Origin: Parabacteroides sp. PH5-46
Lineage (GTDB): Bacteria > Bacteroidota > Bacteroidia > Bacteroidales > Tannerellaceae
Direction of reading: 5' to 3'
DNA: 37,575 nt
Assembly (NCBI RefSeq): GCF_029892785.1
Contig: NZ_JARXXA010000026.1
Span: 1 to 37,575 of the forward strand
Part shown: one piece after another, positions 1 to 7,806 of the stretch
Position numbering within the stretch: the first letter of the stretch is position 1
Layout of the letters: each line of letters begins with the position of its first letter
The notes under the pieces: model-generated
The model's database searches: none
Seen by the model: the letters and a program-made list of their open reading frames with translations, nothing else
What the model was told of the DNA's origin: nothing
Made by a program: the position numbers and the translations under genes

Positions 1-95
1 AAATACAAACAAAAAATTGCCTATATCATTTTACGGATACAGACAATTTTATTAAGTGAAAAACTTAAAGCCGCTTTTTAAGGGGTGACTATTTA
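1..95. repeat. Left copy of a 95-bp inverted terminal repeat, probable IS end
   Basis: This stretch is identical, as reverse complement, to the last 95 bases of the window (37481-37575). Identity stops sharply at base 95, where an interrupted coding frame begins. The innermost bases on both sides read GGGGTGACTATTTA outward to inward, which is what the tip of an insertion sequence would look like. No transposase is visible because the rest of the repeat lies outside the window. The IS family is not identified. Confidence 0.85.
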
Positions 96-938
96 GGACG
101 GGAGTTTGCTTTTATTATTATAAATTCGCCTACCGAAGAGCTATCGTACATGCCTAATAACCCAATGAAACTGGGATTAGGCATTTCATGGAAAAATACA
201 ATCTTGAGCGTTGCAGGGGGATATGGATTTGATTTCATGAGGGACAAAAAGAAAGGTAAGACAGAATCTCTTGATTTGCAGTATCATCATTACGACAGGA
301 AGTTCCTTTTCGATTTCTACGCGCAGCATTACAAAGGTTTTTACATGCAGAATGAAAACAAGCCGGGCAGCGAGATAGAGCTTTGTCCTGACCTCCTTTT
401 CCAGCAGTTAGGGCTTAGTGCATATTACATCCTGAATAATAAACGTTTCTCCTACAAGGCAGCTTATGTACATAATGAAAAGCAGGTCAGATCGGCGGGC
501 AGTATCTTATTAGGTGGAGGCATTTACTGGACACGAATTAAGTCTGACGGCTCCTTCTTTTTCGATGAAAGCAACAACCTGAGCAACTTTCAATTCGGCA
601 TAGATGCCGGCTATGCCTACAATTGGGTAATTAACAAAAGCTGGTTCATAAACGGTTCTATAACAGGAGGTATTCATTTCGGAAGCGAAAAGATTTCTAC
701 ATTTGGAAAAGAGAAGCTAAGGGTCTATCCATCTGCCTTCCCTCGTTTGTCTGTTGTTTATGATCAGCAGAAATGGGCTTTGGCCTTTGCCTTTGTAGGC
801 AATACTACTTTTCCTGCTTTTTATGAAGAAGACAATATCACACTCCTCAGCGGTATGTTCCGGCTTTCATATATCAGACGGATAGACGATTTTCCATTCC
901 TTTCCAAAGTAATGAAGGGATTAAGATTAGAGAAATAA
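96..938 (+). pseudogene. DUF4421-type outer-membrane protein, 5' end lost at the repeat junction
   Basis: The frame is open from the junction with the terminal repeat at base 96, and the first ATG is only at 150. The residues before that ATG (for example NSPTEELSYMPNNP) read as good protein, so the N-terminus and signal peptide were cut off rather than never present. The product is rich in alternating aromatic and polar residues (GFDF, LQYHHYD, FDFYAQHYKGFY), as expected for transmembrane beta strands, and resembles the DUF4421 family common in Bacteroidales. About 280 codons remain; full family members are somewhat longer. It ends just before a run of eight G and is convergent with the next gene. 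The function of DUF4421 proteins is not known; an outer-membrane beta barrel is the inference. Confidence 0.65.
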
Positions 939-949
939 GGGGGGGGCTT

Positions 950-1435
950 TTACCATTCCTTTTTCAAGTTTTCCAATATCTGGAATACAGCAGGACAGGT
1001 TTCGGCATTCTTGATTGTTAGTGAATGTATCTGATAAAACTTTTTCCGGTCGGTATGTGGATACTCACGGCAGGCTCTCGGACGATCTTCATAGATGCTG
1101 CAATAATTGTCACTGCATAAGAACGGACAGGGCATTTCCTTAAACACATAATCATTGTCCTCATCTACACGGAGATATTGGGATATTACTTCCCGAGGCT
1201 TCAAACGAAGGGCTGCTCCGATTCGTTCGATATCCCGGTCGGTCAGGCGGGGACCTAAAGAACGGCAGCAATTCGCACACTCCAGGCAATTTATATCGTC
1301 AAAAGCTTCTTCATGCAAAGCATGTATGGTATCATCTAATTCACGCATCCGGTTCTTCTTGACAGACTTGAAAAACCGGATGGTTTCCTGTTCTACTTTA
1401 CGCGCTTTTTCAGGTAAAGAATGTATATCAATCAT
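950..1435 (-). CDS. YkgJ-family cysteine cluster protein
   Basis: This 161-residue protein has a dense set of cysteines: C50, C53, C56 and C57 in a CxxCxxCC block, then C103, C107, C112, C122 and C147. The spacing and the block PCPFLC...YCSIYEDRPRACREYP match the YkgJ-type family (zinc- or iron-chelating domain). Such proteins are thought to bind a metal or Fe-S cluster, but their substrate is usually unknown. It is cytoplasmic, with no signal peptide. A -7 box (CAAAAATA read from the plus strand at 1465-1472) lies about 30 bases upstream of the ATG, so it probably has its own promoter. It converges on the DUF4421 remnant 11 bases away. Confidence 0.85.
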   Translation of the reverse strand: MIDIHSLPEKARKVEQETIRFFKSVKKNRMRELDDTIHALHEEAFDDINCLECANCCRSLGPRLTDRDIERIGAALRLKPREVISQYLRVDEDNDYVFKEMPCPFLCSDNYCSIYEDRPRACREYPHTDRKKFYQIHSLTIKNAETCPAVFQILENLKKEW

Positions 1436-1464
1436 TTATTTCGATTAAACTATTTTTGATCAGA

Positions 1465-1472
1465 CAAAAATA
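1465..1472 (-). promoter_or_regulatory. Promoter -7 box for the YkgJ-family gene
   Basis: On the minus strand this reads TATTTTTG, a full match to the Bacteroidetes -7 consensus TAnnTTTG, placed about 30 bases upstream of the start codon at 1435. A clear TTTG -33 element is not seen at the usual distance. Confidence 0.5.
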
Positions 1473-1564
1473 CATATTATTTTTAATGCACTGAATGATA
1501 TTTTAACAAACCATTTCTTCATTAGATTGTTATTAATTTAAGTAAGAACTAAATAGCAAAAGCA

Positions 1565-1852
1565 ATGGAAAATTTATTAAAAAGATTACAAGACGAAGCC
1601 GGACTGACAGAAGAGCAAGCTTCAAACGCACTCAAAGTAGTTGTGGATTTTATGGATAAAGAAGGCCTGGACATCGACTGGGATAAGTTCTTGAGCGGGA
1701 AATACGAAAAATTCAAAGAACAATCTCAAACCTTTTTTGACTCTCTTGCTAAGAAAACCAAAGAATACACCAATACTTTCAGCGATAAGACAGAAGACCT
1801 CATCACAGATGCCAAACGCAAAATCCGTGATATCGCCGACGATTTGGACTAA
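1565..1852 (+). CDS. Small acidic/lysine-rich helical protein, function unknown
   Basis: The protein has 95 residues and is almost entirely charged amphipathic helix. The N-terminal half (LLKRLQDEAGLTEEQASNALKVVVDFM) resembles a compact helical domain of the kind seen in small DUF937/DUF2780-like proteins. The C-terminal half (FFDSLAKKTKEYTNTFSDKTEDLITDAKRKI) looks like a long helix or coiled coil. It has no signal peptide, membrane segment or cysteine. The start follows an A-rich leader (AAATAGCAAAAGCA), normal for Bacteroidales, which rely little on Shine-Dalgarno pairing. It is followed with no gap by the convergent Fpg-like gene. I do not recognise the family with certainty. Confidence 0.7.
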   Translation: MENLLKRLQDEAGLTEEQASNALKVVVDFMDKEGLDIDWDKFLSGKYEKFKEQSQTFFDSLAKKTKEYTNTFSDKTEDLITDAKRKIRDIADDLD

Positions 1853-2683
1853 TTAGTCTATCCTCTGACACGTCGGGCAATAATAAACCGACCCTCCCAG
1901 ATAGGCCTCTTTTATGATGGCGGTACCGCAGCAAGGGCAACCATTCTTCCATGTTTTAGCAGACAAGATGGTTTGATAGTCGCCGTTATTACCGTAAAGA
2001 TCTGTCTGCGTATCCCGTCCGCCCTCAAAAGTCATTTCCTGTAACGTGTCTTTCAAGGAATTGAATAAGGTTTCTTTCTGTTGGTTGGACAATGCCAATA
2101 CCTTTTGTTTTGGGTTGATGCGGGCATTGAACAGAATATCCTGCGTTACACCATTGCCAACACCGGGGATGCGTTGTTCGGTGGCAAGAAGAGCTTTGGC
2201 TGAAAGTGTTTTCTTTGCTTCTGAGAAAAGCTTTTCGAATCGTTCCGGCGTATATTCATTGCTCAACGGAGAGATGCTTTCTTTGCTTAGGTTATAGTAT
2301 TTATTGTCGATAATACCATCGGGATAGGCATTGATAAAGCCATACATAGCAACGGTAAAGACAAGGAAAGATTCATCATCAAACGTCAGTAGTAGCTGAT
2401 AGTTGGCAGGTATTTTACTACCCGGCTCATAGTACCGGGCATTTACACCGTCTCCAATATTGATTGTTACCTGGCCCGACAAGAGGAAATCGACAAACAT
2501 ACCATAGCCTTGCGAGGATAGTATGGTTTTGCCAGCAAGCAGTTTACCGTACTCCAACGGATCGCTGTTGTAGAAGGTGAACTTATGCGGCTTGGTGGCA
2601 TTGAATACTTGCGTGATTGTTTTTCCTTTCAGCGTGTCGTTCGCCTGCTTGCTGAGGGTGATTACTTCGGGGAGTTCTAACAT
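1853..2683 (-). CDS. Fpg/Nei (MutM/endonuclease VIII) family protein lacking the catalytic proline
   Basis: The 276-residue protein has the full Fpg/Nei architecture. The N-terminus is MLELPEV, followed by a beta-rich domain. A helix-two-turns-helix region follows (ATEQRIPGVGNGVTQDILF and on to RINPKQK, roughly 165-200). It ends with a C4 zinc finger, C249/C252 and C269/C272, closing with YYCPTCQ. Known Fpg and Nei enzymes use the proline that follows the initiator Met as nucleophile. Here that residue is Leu, though the adjacent Glu is kept. Some bacterial subfamily members with MIE/MLE starts share this, so the protein may be a variant glycosylase, a lyase-deficient DNA binder, or use another nucleophile. 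It stands alone on the minus strand between convergent and co-directional neighbours. Confidence 0.82.
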   Translation of the reverse strand: MLELPEVITLSKQANDTLKGKTITQVFNATKPHKFTFYNSDPLEYGKLLAGKTILSSQGYGMFVDFLLSGQVTINIGDGVNARYYEPGSKIPANYQLLLTFDDESFLVFTVAMYGFINAYPDGIIDNKYYNLSKESISPLSNEYTPERFEKLFSEAKKTLSAKALLATEQRIPGVGNGVTQDILFNARINPKQKVLALSNQQKETLFNSLKDTLQEMTFEGGRDTQTDLYGNNGDYQTILSAKTWKNGCPCCGTAIIKEAYLGGSVYYCPTCQRID

Positions 2684-2704
2684 AATGGCATAATTATTTT
2701 AATG

Positions 2705-3841
2705 TTATTTGCTTTTATCTATGGATATATAAATCTCTGTAACTAATTCCTCCTCTCCCACTTCATCGGGAGTATTCAGGTAAACCTCGAAAGAAAGCGG
2801 ATGTTTCTGGGTGTACCGGCTATGAGGGAGCCATTGCTCATGGATTGTTTTGTACAAGTCCGGCAATTGGGAGTAGCTGCCTTGGTGTGTAAAGACGGCA
2901 TACATACCGCCGGAAATTTCTTGTAAAGTAAATTTACCTTCCGGCAATGTATATTCATCTGTTATAAAACCAATATACAAGCGGCGTAAATCGGGCGACG
3001 TAATCTGTGGATTATCCTGACTGACACTTATAAAGTAGTTGCTTATGGCCTTTACCAAATGTTTCTCTTTATAGTGTTTCAGTTGATCCCAGATAGTCTG
3101 ATAGGTATGGACGTTTCTGAAAGCGCCATTCACATCCAGACAGATGGTATTCAGGCTATTGATTCGACGGATCTCGGGTTTAGGCAGATTGCCCGGCATC
3201 TCCGATGTATTTACCGATTGGTATTTCGTTCGATAGCTTGACATGGAAATACCAAAGTGCTTCTTAAATGCCTTTGCCAAACTGAACTTCGTTGCATAAT
3301 TCGTTTGCTGTTGTATGTCGCTGATAGACTGATTCGTTGCAATCAACAGATGAGCAACGTACTCCAGTCGCAAGCGTTGAATGTATGTGCCAATATTCTC
3401 TCCGGTGGTATTCCGGAATACTTTCCGGAAGTGGAAGAAAGAAAGATTTGCCATGACGGCCAGTTGCTCAGGATCAAGACCAGAGAAAAGGTTCTTATCT
3501 ATATGCGCTTTAACCCGGTTGACCGCTTTATGATGAAGACTTTCGGTTTCCTCCTTTTGCCGCCAACGCTTTAATGTGGGAAGTCGTTTATTCAGTAAGG
3601 TTCTTAATTCCTGCGGAGTATAGTTTGTATTAGAATACCAGTTGTATTTATCGGTGTACTTCACCCAGATATCCACCATTTCGCTCATGGGAATATCAAC
3701 CGTGTAACCACCGTCTTTCAGACAATAAAAGCAATACTCGTCGCTAAGAGAATGATCGGAATTCGTTCCCAGATATTCTTCTACATCGAAACGGAGAGGC
3801 ATTCCGCAACTCTGACAGTATTGTTTATCAGCACGATTCAT
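2705..3841 (-). CDS. AraC-family regulator with N-terminal zinc ribbon and C-terminal GyrI-like domain
   Basis: Three modules are visible. A zinc ribbon has CxxC pairs at C9/C12 (CQSCGMPL) and C37/C40 (CFYC), followed by a helical extension that ends in LKRWRQK. A double-HTH AraC DNA-binding domain (about 105-210) follows. A GyrI-like small-molecule-binding domain forms the C-terminus (about 220-378; SLNTICLDVNGAF...GGMYAVFTHQGSY). The ATG at 3841 is preferred over an upstream TTG at 3856 because a TATATTTG -7 box sits at 3846-3853, leaving almost no leader. The same zinc-ribbon module recurs in the PNPOx protein at 6198-6902. It is likely a ligand-responsive activator, possibly for the nearby detoxification genes; the ligand is unknown. 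Confidence 0.88.
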   Translation of the reverse strand: MNRADKQYCQSCGMPLRFDVEEYLGTNSDHSLSDEYCFYCLKDGGYTVDIPMSEMVDIWVKYTDKYNWYSNTNYTPQELRTLLNKRLPTLKRWRQKEETESLHHKAVNRVKAHIDKNLFSGLDPEQLAVMANLSFFHFRKVFRNTTGENIGTYIQRLRLEYVAHLLIATNQSISDIQQQTNYATKFSLAKAFKKHFGISMSSYRTKYQSVNTSEMPGNLPKPEIRRINSLNTICLDVNGAFRNVHTYQTIWDQLKHYKEKHLVKAISNYFISVSQDNPQITSPDLRRLYIGFITDEYTLPEGKFTLQEISGGMYAVFTHQGSYSQLPDLYKTIHEQWLPHSRYTQKHPLSFEVYLNTPDEVGEEELVTEIYISIDKSK

Positions 3842-3845
3842 ATAG

Positions 3846-3853
3846 CAAATATA
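3846..3853 (-). promoter_or_regulatory. Promoter -7 box directly upstream of the zinc-ribbon AraC gene
   Basis: On the minus strand this reads TATATTTG, matching TAnnTTTG. It ends five bases before the ATG at 3841, so transcription would begin at or very near the start codon and give a leaderless or near-leaderless mRNA. Confidence 0.5.
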
Positions 3854-3912
3854 CAATGCCTATTTCGGATATAATTGTCCAAAATAGGCATCTTTTCCGT
3901 TTTGTATTAAAC

Positions 3913-4857
3913 TTACAAGGGCTTCACCGGGATACAGATATCAACGATGAATCTATGCTCAGGATGTGCACTGTAGTCATTATGATAGTATTCGCAAGTA
4001 GGGCTGTTGACAGGCTGATAACCGCTTTCGGTCAACCAGGCACACATCGTATTCCATGCCTCCTCAAACTCTGTTTCCTTTATTTCGAAGCGACCAACGG
4101 CATACTTACCGGCAGGAAGTGTTGATTTACTAATTTCACCCTCTACTTTTATTTCGCCTTTTACAATGATACTTGCATCTTGACGTACTTTCTCAACGGC
4201 TGTTATTGCAGGGTCGTCCCGATAAACAGTTATCGTTTTTGTTTCCGGTGTTACCAGTCCGCGAGGAATTGCCCAACGAAAGAGTTTTTCGTATGCCTCA
4301 CCTATCTTATTGAACGCCCCTGTATGGCGACAGTAAATCAGATTTAACTCCGGCATTTGCTTAACTTCAATTTTTGTGTCCATAATGATTAATTGATTAA
4401 ATTCGACACTGCAAAGTTGAGCATTTACTCGTTGTGGGTGTTTGCCAATCTTGCTGACGGCTTTGCAATTCTTGCCATAGCGAATACCATCCTTTAAATA
4501 GATAGCTTTTTCTTGCTCTCTAAATTCTTTAGGAGTCAAGCCGAAATAAGTTTTGAACGTCCGACTGAATGAAGATACATTTGCAAAACCACACTGAAAA
4601 GCAATGTCGCCTACCAAAGCGTTGGTATCGACAAATAATAATAATGCCGCCTTTTCGAGTCTTATACGAGAAACAAATTCGTTAGGAGTTTCGCCCACGA
4701 TATAGGTGAAAATCCGATGGAAATGATAGGGGGAAAATGATGCTATCTCTGCCATTACTCCTAAGTCTATCTGTTTGTTCAGATTCTGTTCGATATAGTC
4801 CATCACCCGGTTGATACGTGCACGGTATTCTATGCGGCTATTTTCTTGTATATTCAT
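3913..4857 (-). CDS. AraC-family regulator with GyrI-like effector-binding domain
   Basis: The N-terminal 115 residues form an AraC double HTH (RVMDYIEQNLNKQIDLGVMAEIASFSPYHFHRIF, then DIAFQCGFANVSSFSRTFKTYFGLTPKEFR). A linker follows and then a GyrI-like domain (about 160-314; LNLIYCRHTGAFNKIGEAYEKLFRWA...LPAGKYAVGRFE). This is the Rob/SoxS-with-ligand-domain layout often seen in drug-responsive regulators. ATG 4857 is preferred to an upstream TTG at 4866, since a TACTTTTG -7 box at 4864-4871 lies immediately before it. The gene is transcribed in the same direction as the zinc-ribbon AraC gene downstream, with a 71-base gap. Confidence 0.9.
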   Translation of the reverse strand: MNIQENSRIEYRARINRVMDYIEQNLNKQIDLGVMAEIASFSPYHFHRIFTYIVGETPNEFVSRIRLEKAALLLFVDTNALVGDIAFQCGFANVSSFSRTFKTYFGLTPKEFREQEKAIYLKDGIRYGKNCKAVSKIGKHPQRVNAQLCSVEFNQLIIMDTKIEVKQMPELNLIYCRHTGAFNKIGEAYEKLFRWAIPRGLVTPETKTITVYRDDPAITAVEKVRQDASIIVKGEIKVEGEISKSTLPAGKYAVGRFEIKETEFEEAWNTMCAWLTESGYQPVNSPTCEYYHNDYSAHPEHRFIVDICIPVKPL

Positions 4858-4863
4858 AGTCTG

Positions 4864-4871
4864 CAAAAGTA
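4864..4871 (-). promoter_or_regulatory. Promoter -7 box directly upstream of the GyrI-type AraC gene
   Basis: The minus strand reads TACTTTTG (TAnnTTTG), seven bases before the ATG at 4857. This again implies a near-leaderless transcript. No clear -33 TTTG is visible. Confidence 0.45.
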
Positions 4872-4946
4872 GTCGGAATGAAGGAAACGGGATGTTCTAT
4901 TCTTGCTAAGTTTGCTCAGAAAGCGCCCGCTGCAACAGGCTTTTCA

Positions 4947-5129
4947 CTACACTTTCAACTGATACTTATCTTTCAATACTTGCTTTTCGCTTTCCTCCAA
5001 TGAACGAATATATCCCTTCCATCCGGGACAAAAGTTGATGTGCCAACGCCAGAAGCGCCCGATTATCGACTTCGGATCTTTATCGTACTTTGCTCTTATA
5101 GGGCATTTTTCACAATTATGTTGTGTCAT
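4947..5129 (-). CDS. Small Cys/Trp-rich protein, function unknown
   Basis: A 60-residue basic protein with a CxxC at C6/C9 and a further cysteine, C34, in NFCPGWKGY. Several tryptophans lie in the middle (GRFWRWHINFCPGW). The pattern suggests a small metal-binding protein. Its ATG overlaps the TGA of the upstream kinase-GNAT gene by four bases (ATGA at 5126-5129), so it is translated as the last member of a three-gene operon (PNPOx, kinase-GNAT, this). I do not recognise a named family. Confidence 0.75.
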   Translation of the reverse strand: MTQHNCEKCPIRAKYDKDPKSIIGRFWRWHINFCPGWKGYIRSLEESEKQVLKDKYQLKV

Positions 5130-6196
5130 AGTATATTATTTAAAACAGCTTTCCTGTAATCTCCGTCTTTCTTTTTCATAAATCCATTACTTAATAGTGC
5201 CTTTATGGAGAAAGTGTTTTCTTCAGAAGGGTCTGCCGCTATTTCGCGCCCGCCTAAAACAATAATTCTTTCTTCTAACTGCTGAATAACGATTTTGCTG
5301 ATACCTTTATTCAGATACTCCTCTTCTCCAATCAGATAACCGATTTCATAGGTATGGTTTTTCTCTGTTACGTCTCCATACAATCCTTCGAAATCATGTC
5401 CTTCTTCTTCCAAATCTTTCAGAAAGAAGCAGTCAGCATAAAGGCAATAGCCTATTTTACGGTCGTTATGACAGACAACAAAGTGTGTCAGGAAATTGTA
5501 CTTGCCGTCTTTGTTAGCCACTTCTTCCAGCCAGGATTTCCTTTGTTCTTCTCCGTCAGGACACAATCTTTCGTAAATATAGTCTTTATTGAGCCATTCT
5601 TCAAATAGAGGTATATCTTCTTTAAGTAAAGGCTTTAATGTAATATTGCTTTTGCCAATTGCCATACATTCTATTCTTTTTACTGCATCTCTTATTTCTT
5701 TTTTCAATTCATAGAAGCTTTCTTCTATTGATTTATTTGCTGTATCAATCACAATTCGAGTTGTTTCCCATGCATGATACTCCCTACTTTGGATTTCATT
5801 CCATGTAGGGAGTTTTAAGCCTTCCACTTCGGTGCGCCGATTTTCAGCTCGTCTTTTATGCTCTTCCTTGTCCGAACAGATTACTTCAATATTAATATAC
5901 CGGCTATTGCTTCGTGTTGCCACTTCCTCCCATTCCCTGCGGGTAATATCTATCGGATTGCATGAATCGGCAACCACATTATGTCCTAAGTCCAGATTGT
6001 TGCTTGCTATGCGGTAAGCCAAACGATATCCTTCGCCTTGTACATCGTGGTTACATAAATCTCGCAATGCTTGTTCTATGGTGTCGATTCGCAGATAGAC
6101 AGCATTGTACTTCCTGGCAATAAGTTTTGCCAGACTTGATTTTCCCGAAGCAGGCAATCCCGACAGAATAAACAGTATGGGGTTTGGAACCTCCAT
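5126..6196 (-). CDS. P-loop kinase fused to a GNAT acetyltransferase
   Basis: The N-terminal half is a small P-loop kinase-like domain with Walker A GLPASGKSS (residues 13-21) and an adenylate-kinase-like layout (RIDTIEQALR, NVVADSCNPI). From about residue 180 it becomes a GNAT domain: ITLKPLLKEDIPLFEEWL, then YEIGYLIGEEEYLNKGISKIVIQQL and NTFSIKALLSNGF. The YLNKGI and ENxxSI features recall AAC(6')-type aminoglycoside acetyltransferases. ATG 6196 is chosen because it follows the upstream TGA by one base; the longer frame to 6259 would overlap the upstream gene and adds no domain. The two activities joined together suggest modification of a small molecule. The substrate is unknown, and aminoglycoside resistance is only a possibility. 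Confidence 0.82.
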   Translation of the reverse strand: MEVPNPILFILSGLPASGKSSLAKLIARKYNAVYLRIDTIEQALRDLCNHDVQGEGYRLAYRIASNNLDLGHNVVADSCNPIDITRREWEEVATRSNSRYINIEVICSDKEEHKRRAENRRTEVEGLKLPTWNEIQSREYHAWETTRIVIDTANKSIEESFYELKKEIRDAVKRIECMAIGKSNITLKPLLKEDIPLFEEWLNKDYIYERLCPDGEEQRKSWLEEVANKDGKYNFLTHFVVCHNDRKIGYCLYADCFFLKDLEEEGHDFEGLYGDVTEKNHTYEIGYLIGEEEYLNKGISKIVIQQLEERIIVLGGREIAADPSEENTFSIKALLSNGFMKKKDGDYRKAVLNNIL

Positions 6197-6197
6197 T

Positions 6198-6902
6198 TCA
6201 ATCCTTCTTCCAACGTTTGAGGGATGATAGAAACTCGCGCAAGATTGGGCGTGCTTCATCTGGAGTAAAGTTGTTTCCTGTTTCTTTGTTCCAATGATCG
6301 AGGTATTTCAGGTTGGTTTCCAGCATTTCGTCCATTGTTACGTCCCGGGTAAATGTGCCGTTCTGATAACAATAGTGACAATACTCCTGATTAGGTGTTC
6401 CATCGGCGTTCGTACCGAACTCTTCGGCGGTTCTCATGTTCATACCGCAGCTTTGACAAATTGGGTCGTTCATATTCTCTTCTTTATTTACCATAAAACT
6501 TATTGAGTTGAAATTACTGTAATAGCGGCCGGATTCGGCCGTAAATCTTAATAGTATAAAATCTCCACCATCCACTCCGCCTTTGTAATAGATGGAGAAG
6601 TCGTCTTTCCAAATAGCCTTTTTGGTGTCTGCATCATCCACAACCTCCATTGTGCCTTTCAGCATCACTCCCTCGAAAGACTCTTTGTCGTAAAAGTAAA
6701 TACAGGCTTTCGGGTTGTTTCGGTATTGTTTGATTCGTACAGACAGGCTATTGGTATGCCAATAGAATGTTTGGATACCCTCCTGTTTGACAGGTGCCAA
6801 CATCGCCTTTGTGTTTGGATAGCCATCCTCATCAACAGAACTTATAAAGCTAACGTTCTGTTTTCGAATCATTTGTTCGATTGCGTCTGTAAGACTTTTC
6901 AT
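6198..6902 (-). CDS. Pyridoxamine 5'-phosphate oxidase-like flavoprotein fused to a zinc ribbon
   Basis: Residues 1-140 form a split-barrel PNPOx-like flavin or F420-binding domain (FISSVDEDGYPNTKAML, VRIKQYRNNPKACIYFYD, GVMLKGTMEVVDD). This is the class used by general-stress and nitroimidazole-reductase-like proteins. Residues 145-234 form a zinc ribbon, C149/C152 (CQSCGMNM) and C175/C178 (CHYC), followed by the same helical tail (LKRWKKD) that follows the ribbon in the AraC regulator at 2705-3841. The gene heads an operon with the kinase-GNAT gene (one base between stop and start) and the small Cys protein. The role of the ribbon is unknown. Confidence 0.85.
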   Translation of the reverse strand: MKSLTDAIEQMIRKQNVSFISSVDEDGYPNTKAMLAPVKQEGIQTFYWHTNSLSVRIKQYRNNPKACIYFYDKESFEGVMLKGTMEVVDDADTKKAIWKDDFSIYYKGGVDGGDFILLRFTAESGRYYSNFNSISFMVNKEENMNDPICQSCGMNMRTAEEFGTNADGTPNQEYCHYCYQNGTFTRDVTMDEMLETNLKYLDHWNKETGNNFTPDEARPILREFLSSLKRWKKD

Positions 6903-6910
6903 TATTCTGA

Positions 6911-7303
6911 TTATTTAAGTGGGGTAAACAATTCTATCAGGTTCTCTTCCGGGTCGTACAAGTGGACAACGCGCATTCCCCAGCCGGGCATATCCATGGG
7001 TTCATTAATGAATTTAATCCCTTTTGTTGAAAGTGCCTGATAGCTTTCGTCCACATTATCAACCTCAAAAGAAACCATTGACTTTTCGCGATAACCTATG
7101 GGTTGCGTCTTGTCGGCGTTACCAATAGCGGGAGCCATATAGTCTGATGTGAATATAGCAAGCCCTTCTACTCCGTCGGCTACTTTGAAGCTACCATAAC
7201 ATTCTTCAACATCCCAAGCTGCTTCCAGGCCAAGTTGTTGGGTATAAAAATCGAAACATTTCCGATAGTCTTTAACTAATAGTCTTACGTTATTGAATTT
7301 CAT
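6911..7303 (-). CDS. VOC-family (glyoxalase/dioxygenase fold) protein
   Basis: A 130-residue vicinal-oxygen-chelate protein. The paired beta-alpha-beta modules run NVRLLVKDYRKCFDFYTQQLGLEAAWD and MVSFEVDNVDESYQALSTKGIKFINEP, and the closing strand VHLYDPEENLIELF carries a likely metal-ligand Glu. Family members include glyoxalase I, bleomycin/fosfomycin resistance proteins and extradiol dioxygenases; the substrate here cannot be told. It ends eight bases before the PNPOx gene start and is probably cotranscribed with it. Confidence 0.88.
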   Translation of the reverse strand: MKFNNVRLLVKDYRKCFDFYTQQLGLEAAWDVEECYGSFKVADGVEGLAIFTSDYMAPAIGNADKTQPIGYREKSMVSFEVDNVDESYQALSTKGIKFINEPMDMPGWGMRVVHLYDPEENLIELFTPLK

Positions 7304-7342
7304 AATTGTTTTATTTTTAATTTATAATACTCTTTTTTTAAC

Positions 7343-7747
7343 TTAATCTGCTGTATCTTCCGTTATAGTCAGAATATGTCCGTTATTATCAAAGATAGCG
7401 AATTCGTCTGCTCCATAGAATGTTTTATGCATTTCTTTGGCGAGATACTTTGTTCCCTGAAGTTTTTCGTATAGCGTTTGCATACCTTTCATCTTTACAT
7501 AAAAGGTCATAGCACCCAATACCGGACGACTGGCTAATTGCGGATATTCTTCGGTCAGGTTACCCATTTCCTGAAACATAAGCGTTGCTCCGCCATTGGC
7601 AACCATTGCCCATTGCAAACCTCCGGTTGGGGCGGGAACACTCATAATCAGATTAAAACCTAATGTTTCGGTATAGAACTGTACTGTTTCATCAACGTTC
7701 TTTACGCCAATATTGGGGGATAGAGTTTGATATTCCATTGTTTTCAT
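7343..7747 (-). CDS. VOC-family protein
   Basis: A 134-residue VOC protein (LSPNIGVKNVDETVQFYTETLGFNLIMSVP...GAMTFYVKMKGMQTLYEKLQG...DEFAIFDNNGHILTITED). It is paralogous in fold to the next gene downstream, but the two differ substantially in sequence. The usual final metal-ligand position sits in HILTITE. A TATTTTTG -7 box read on the minus strand at 7759-7766 lies close upstream, so this is the probable first gene of the 7747-to-4947 run. An internal ATG at 7738 is an alternative start. Confidence 0.87.
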   Translation of the reverse strand: MKTMEYQTLSPNIGVKNVDETVQFYTETLGFNLIMSVPAPTGGLQWAMVANGGATLMFQEMGNLTEEYPQLASRPVLGAMTFYVKMKGMQTLYEKLQGTKYLAKEMHKTFYGADEFAIFDNNGHILTITEDTAD

Positions 7748-7758
7748 CTTTTTAAGTA

Positions 7759-7766
7759 CAAAAATA
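7759..7766 (-). promoter_or_regulatory. Promoter -7 box for the VOC-PNPOx-kinase run
   Basis: The minus strand reads TATTTTTG, 12 bases upstream of the VOC gene start at 7747 and downstream of the AraC gene stop at 7807. It could drive the co-directional genes down to 4947. Confidence 0.45.
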
Positions 7767-7806
7767 CAATACCTCTTTGATGTATTTCGTGTAAAAAACC
7801 GACATT

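Noticed and set aside
939-946. Run of eight G as a slippage or quadruplex site
   Set aside because: It lies between two convergent genes, directly after a stop codon, and would not change any reading frame; no other G runs are nearby.
3059-3574. Plus-strand open frames inside the AraC genes (also 3856-4125)
   Set aside because: These are shadows of strongly supported AraC-family genes on the minus strand.
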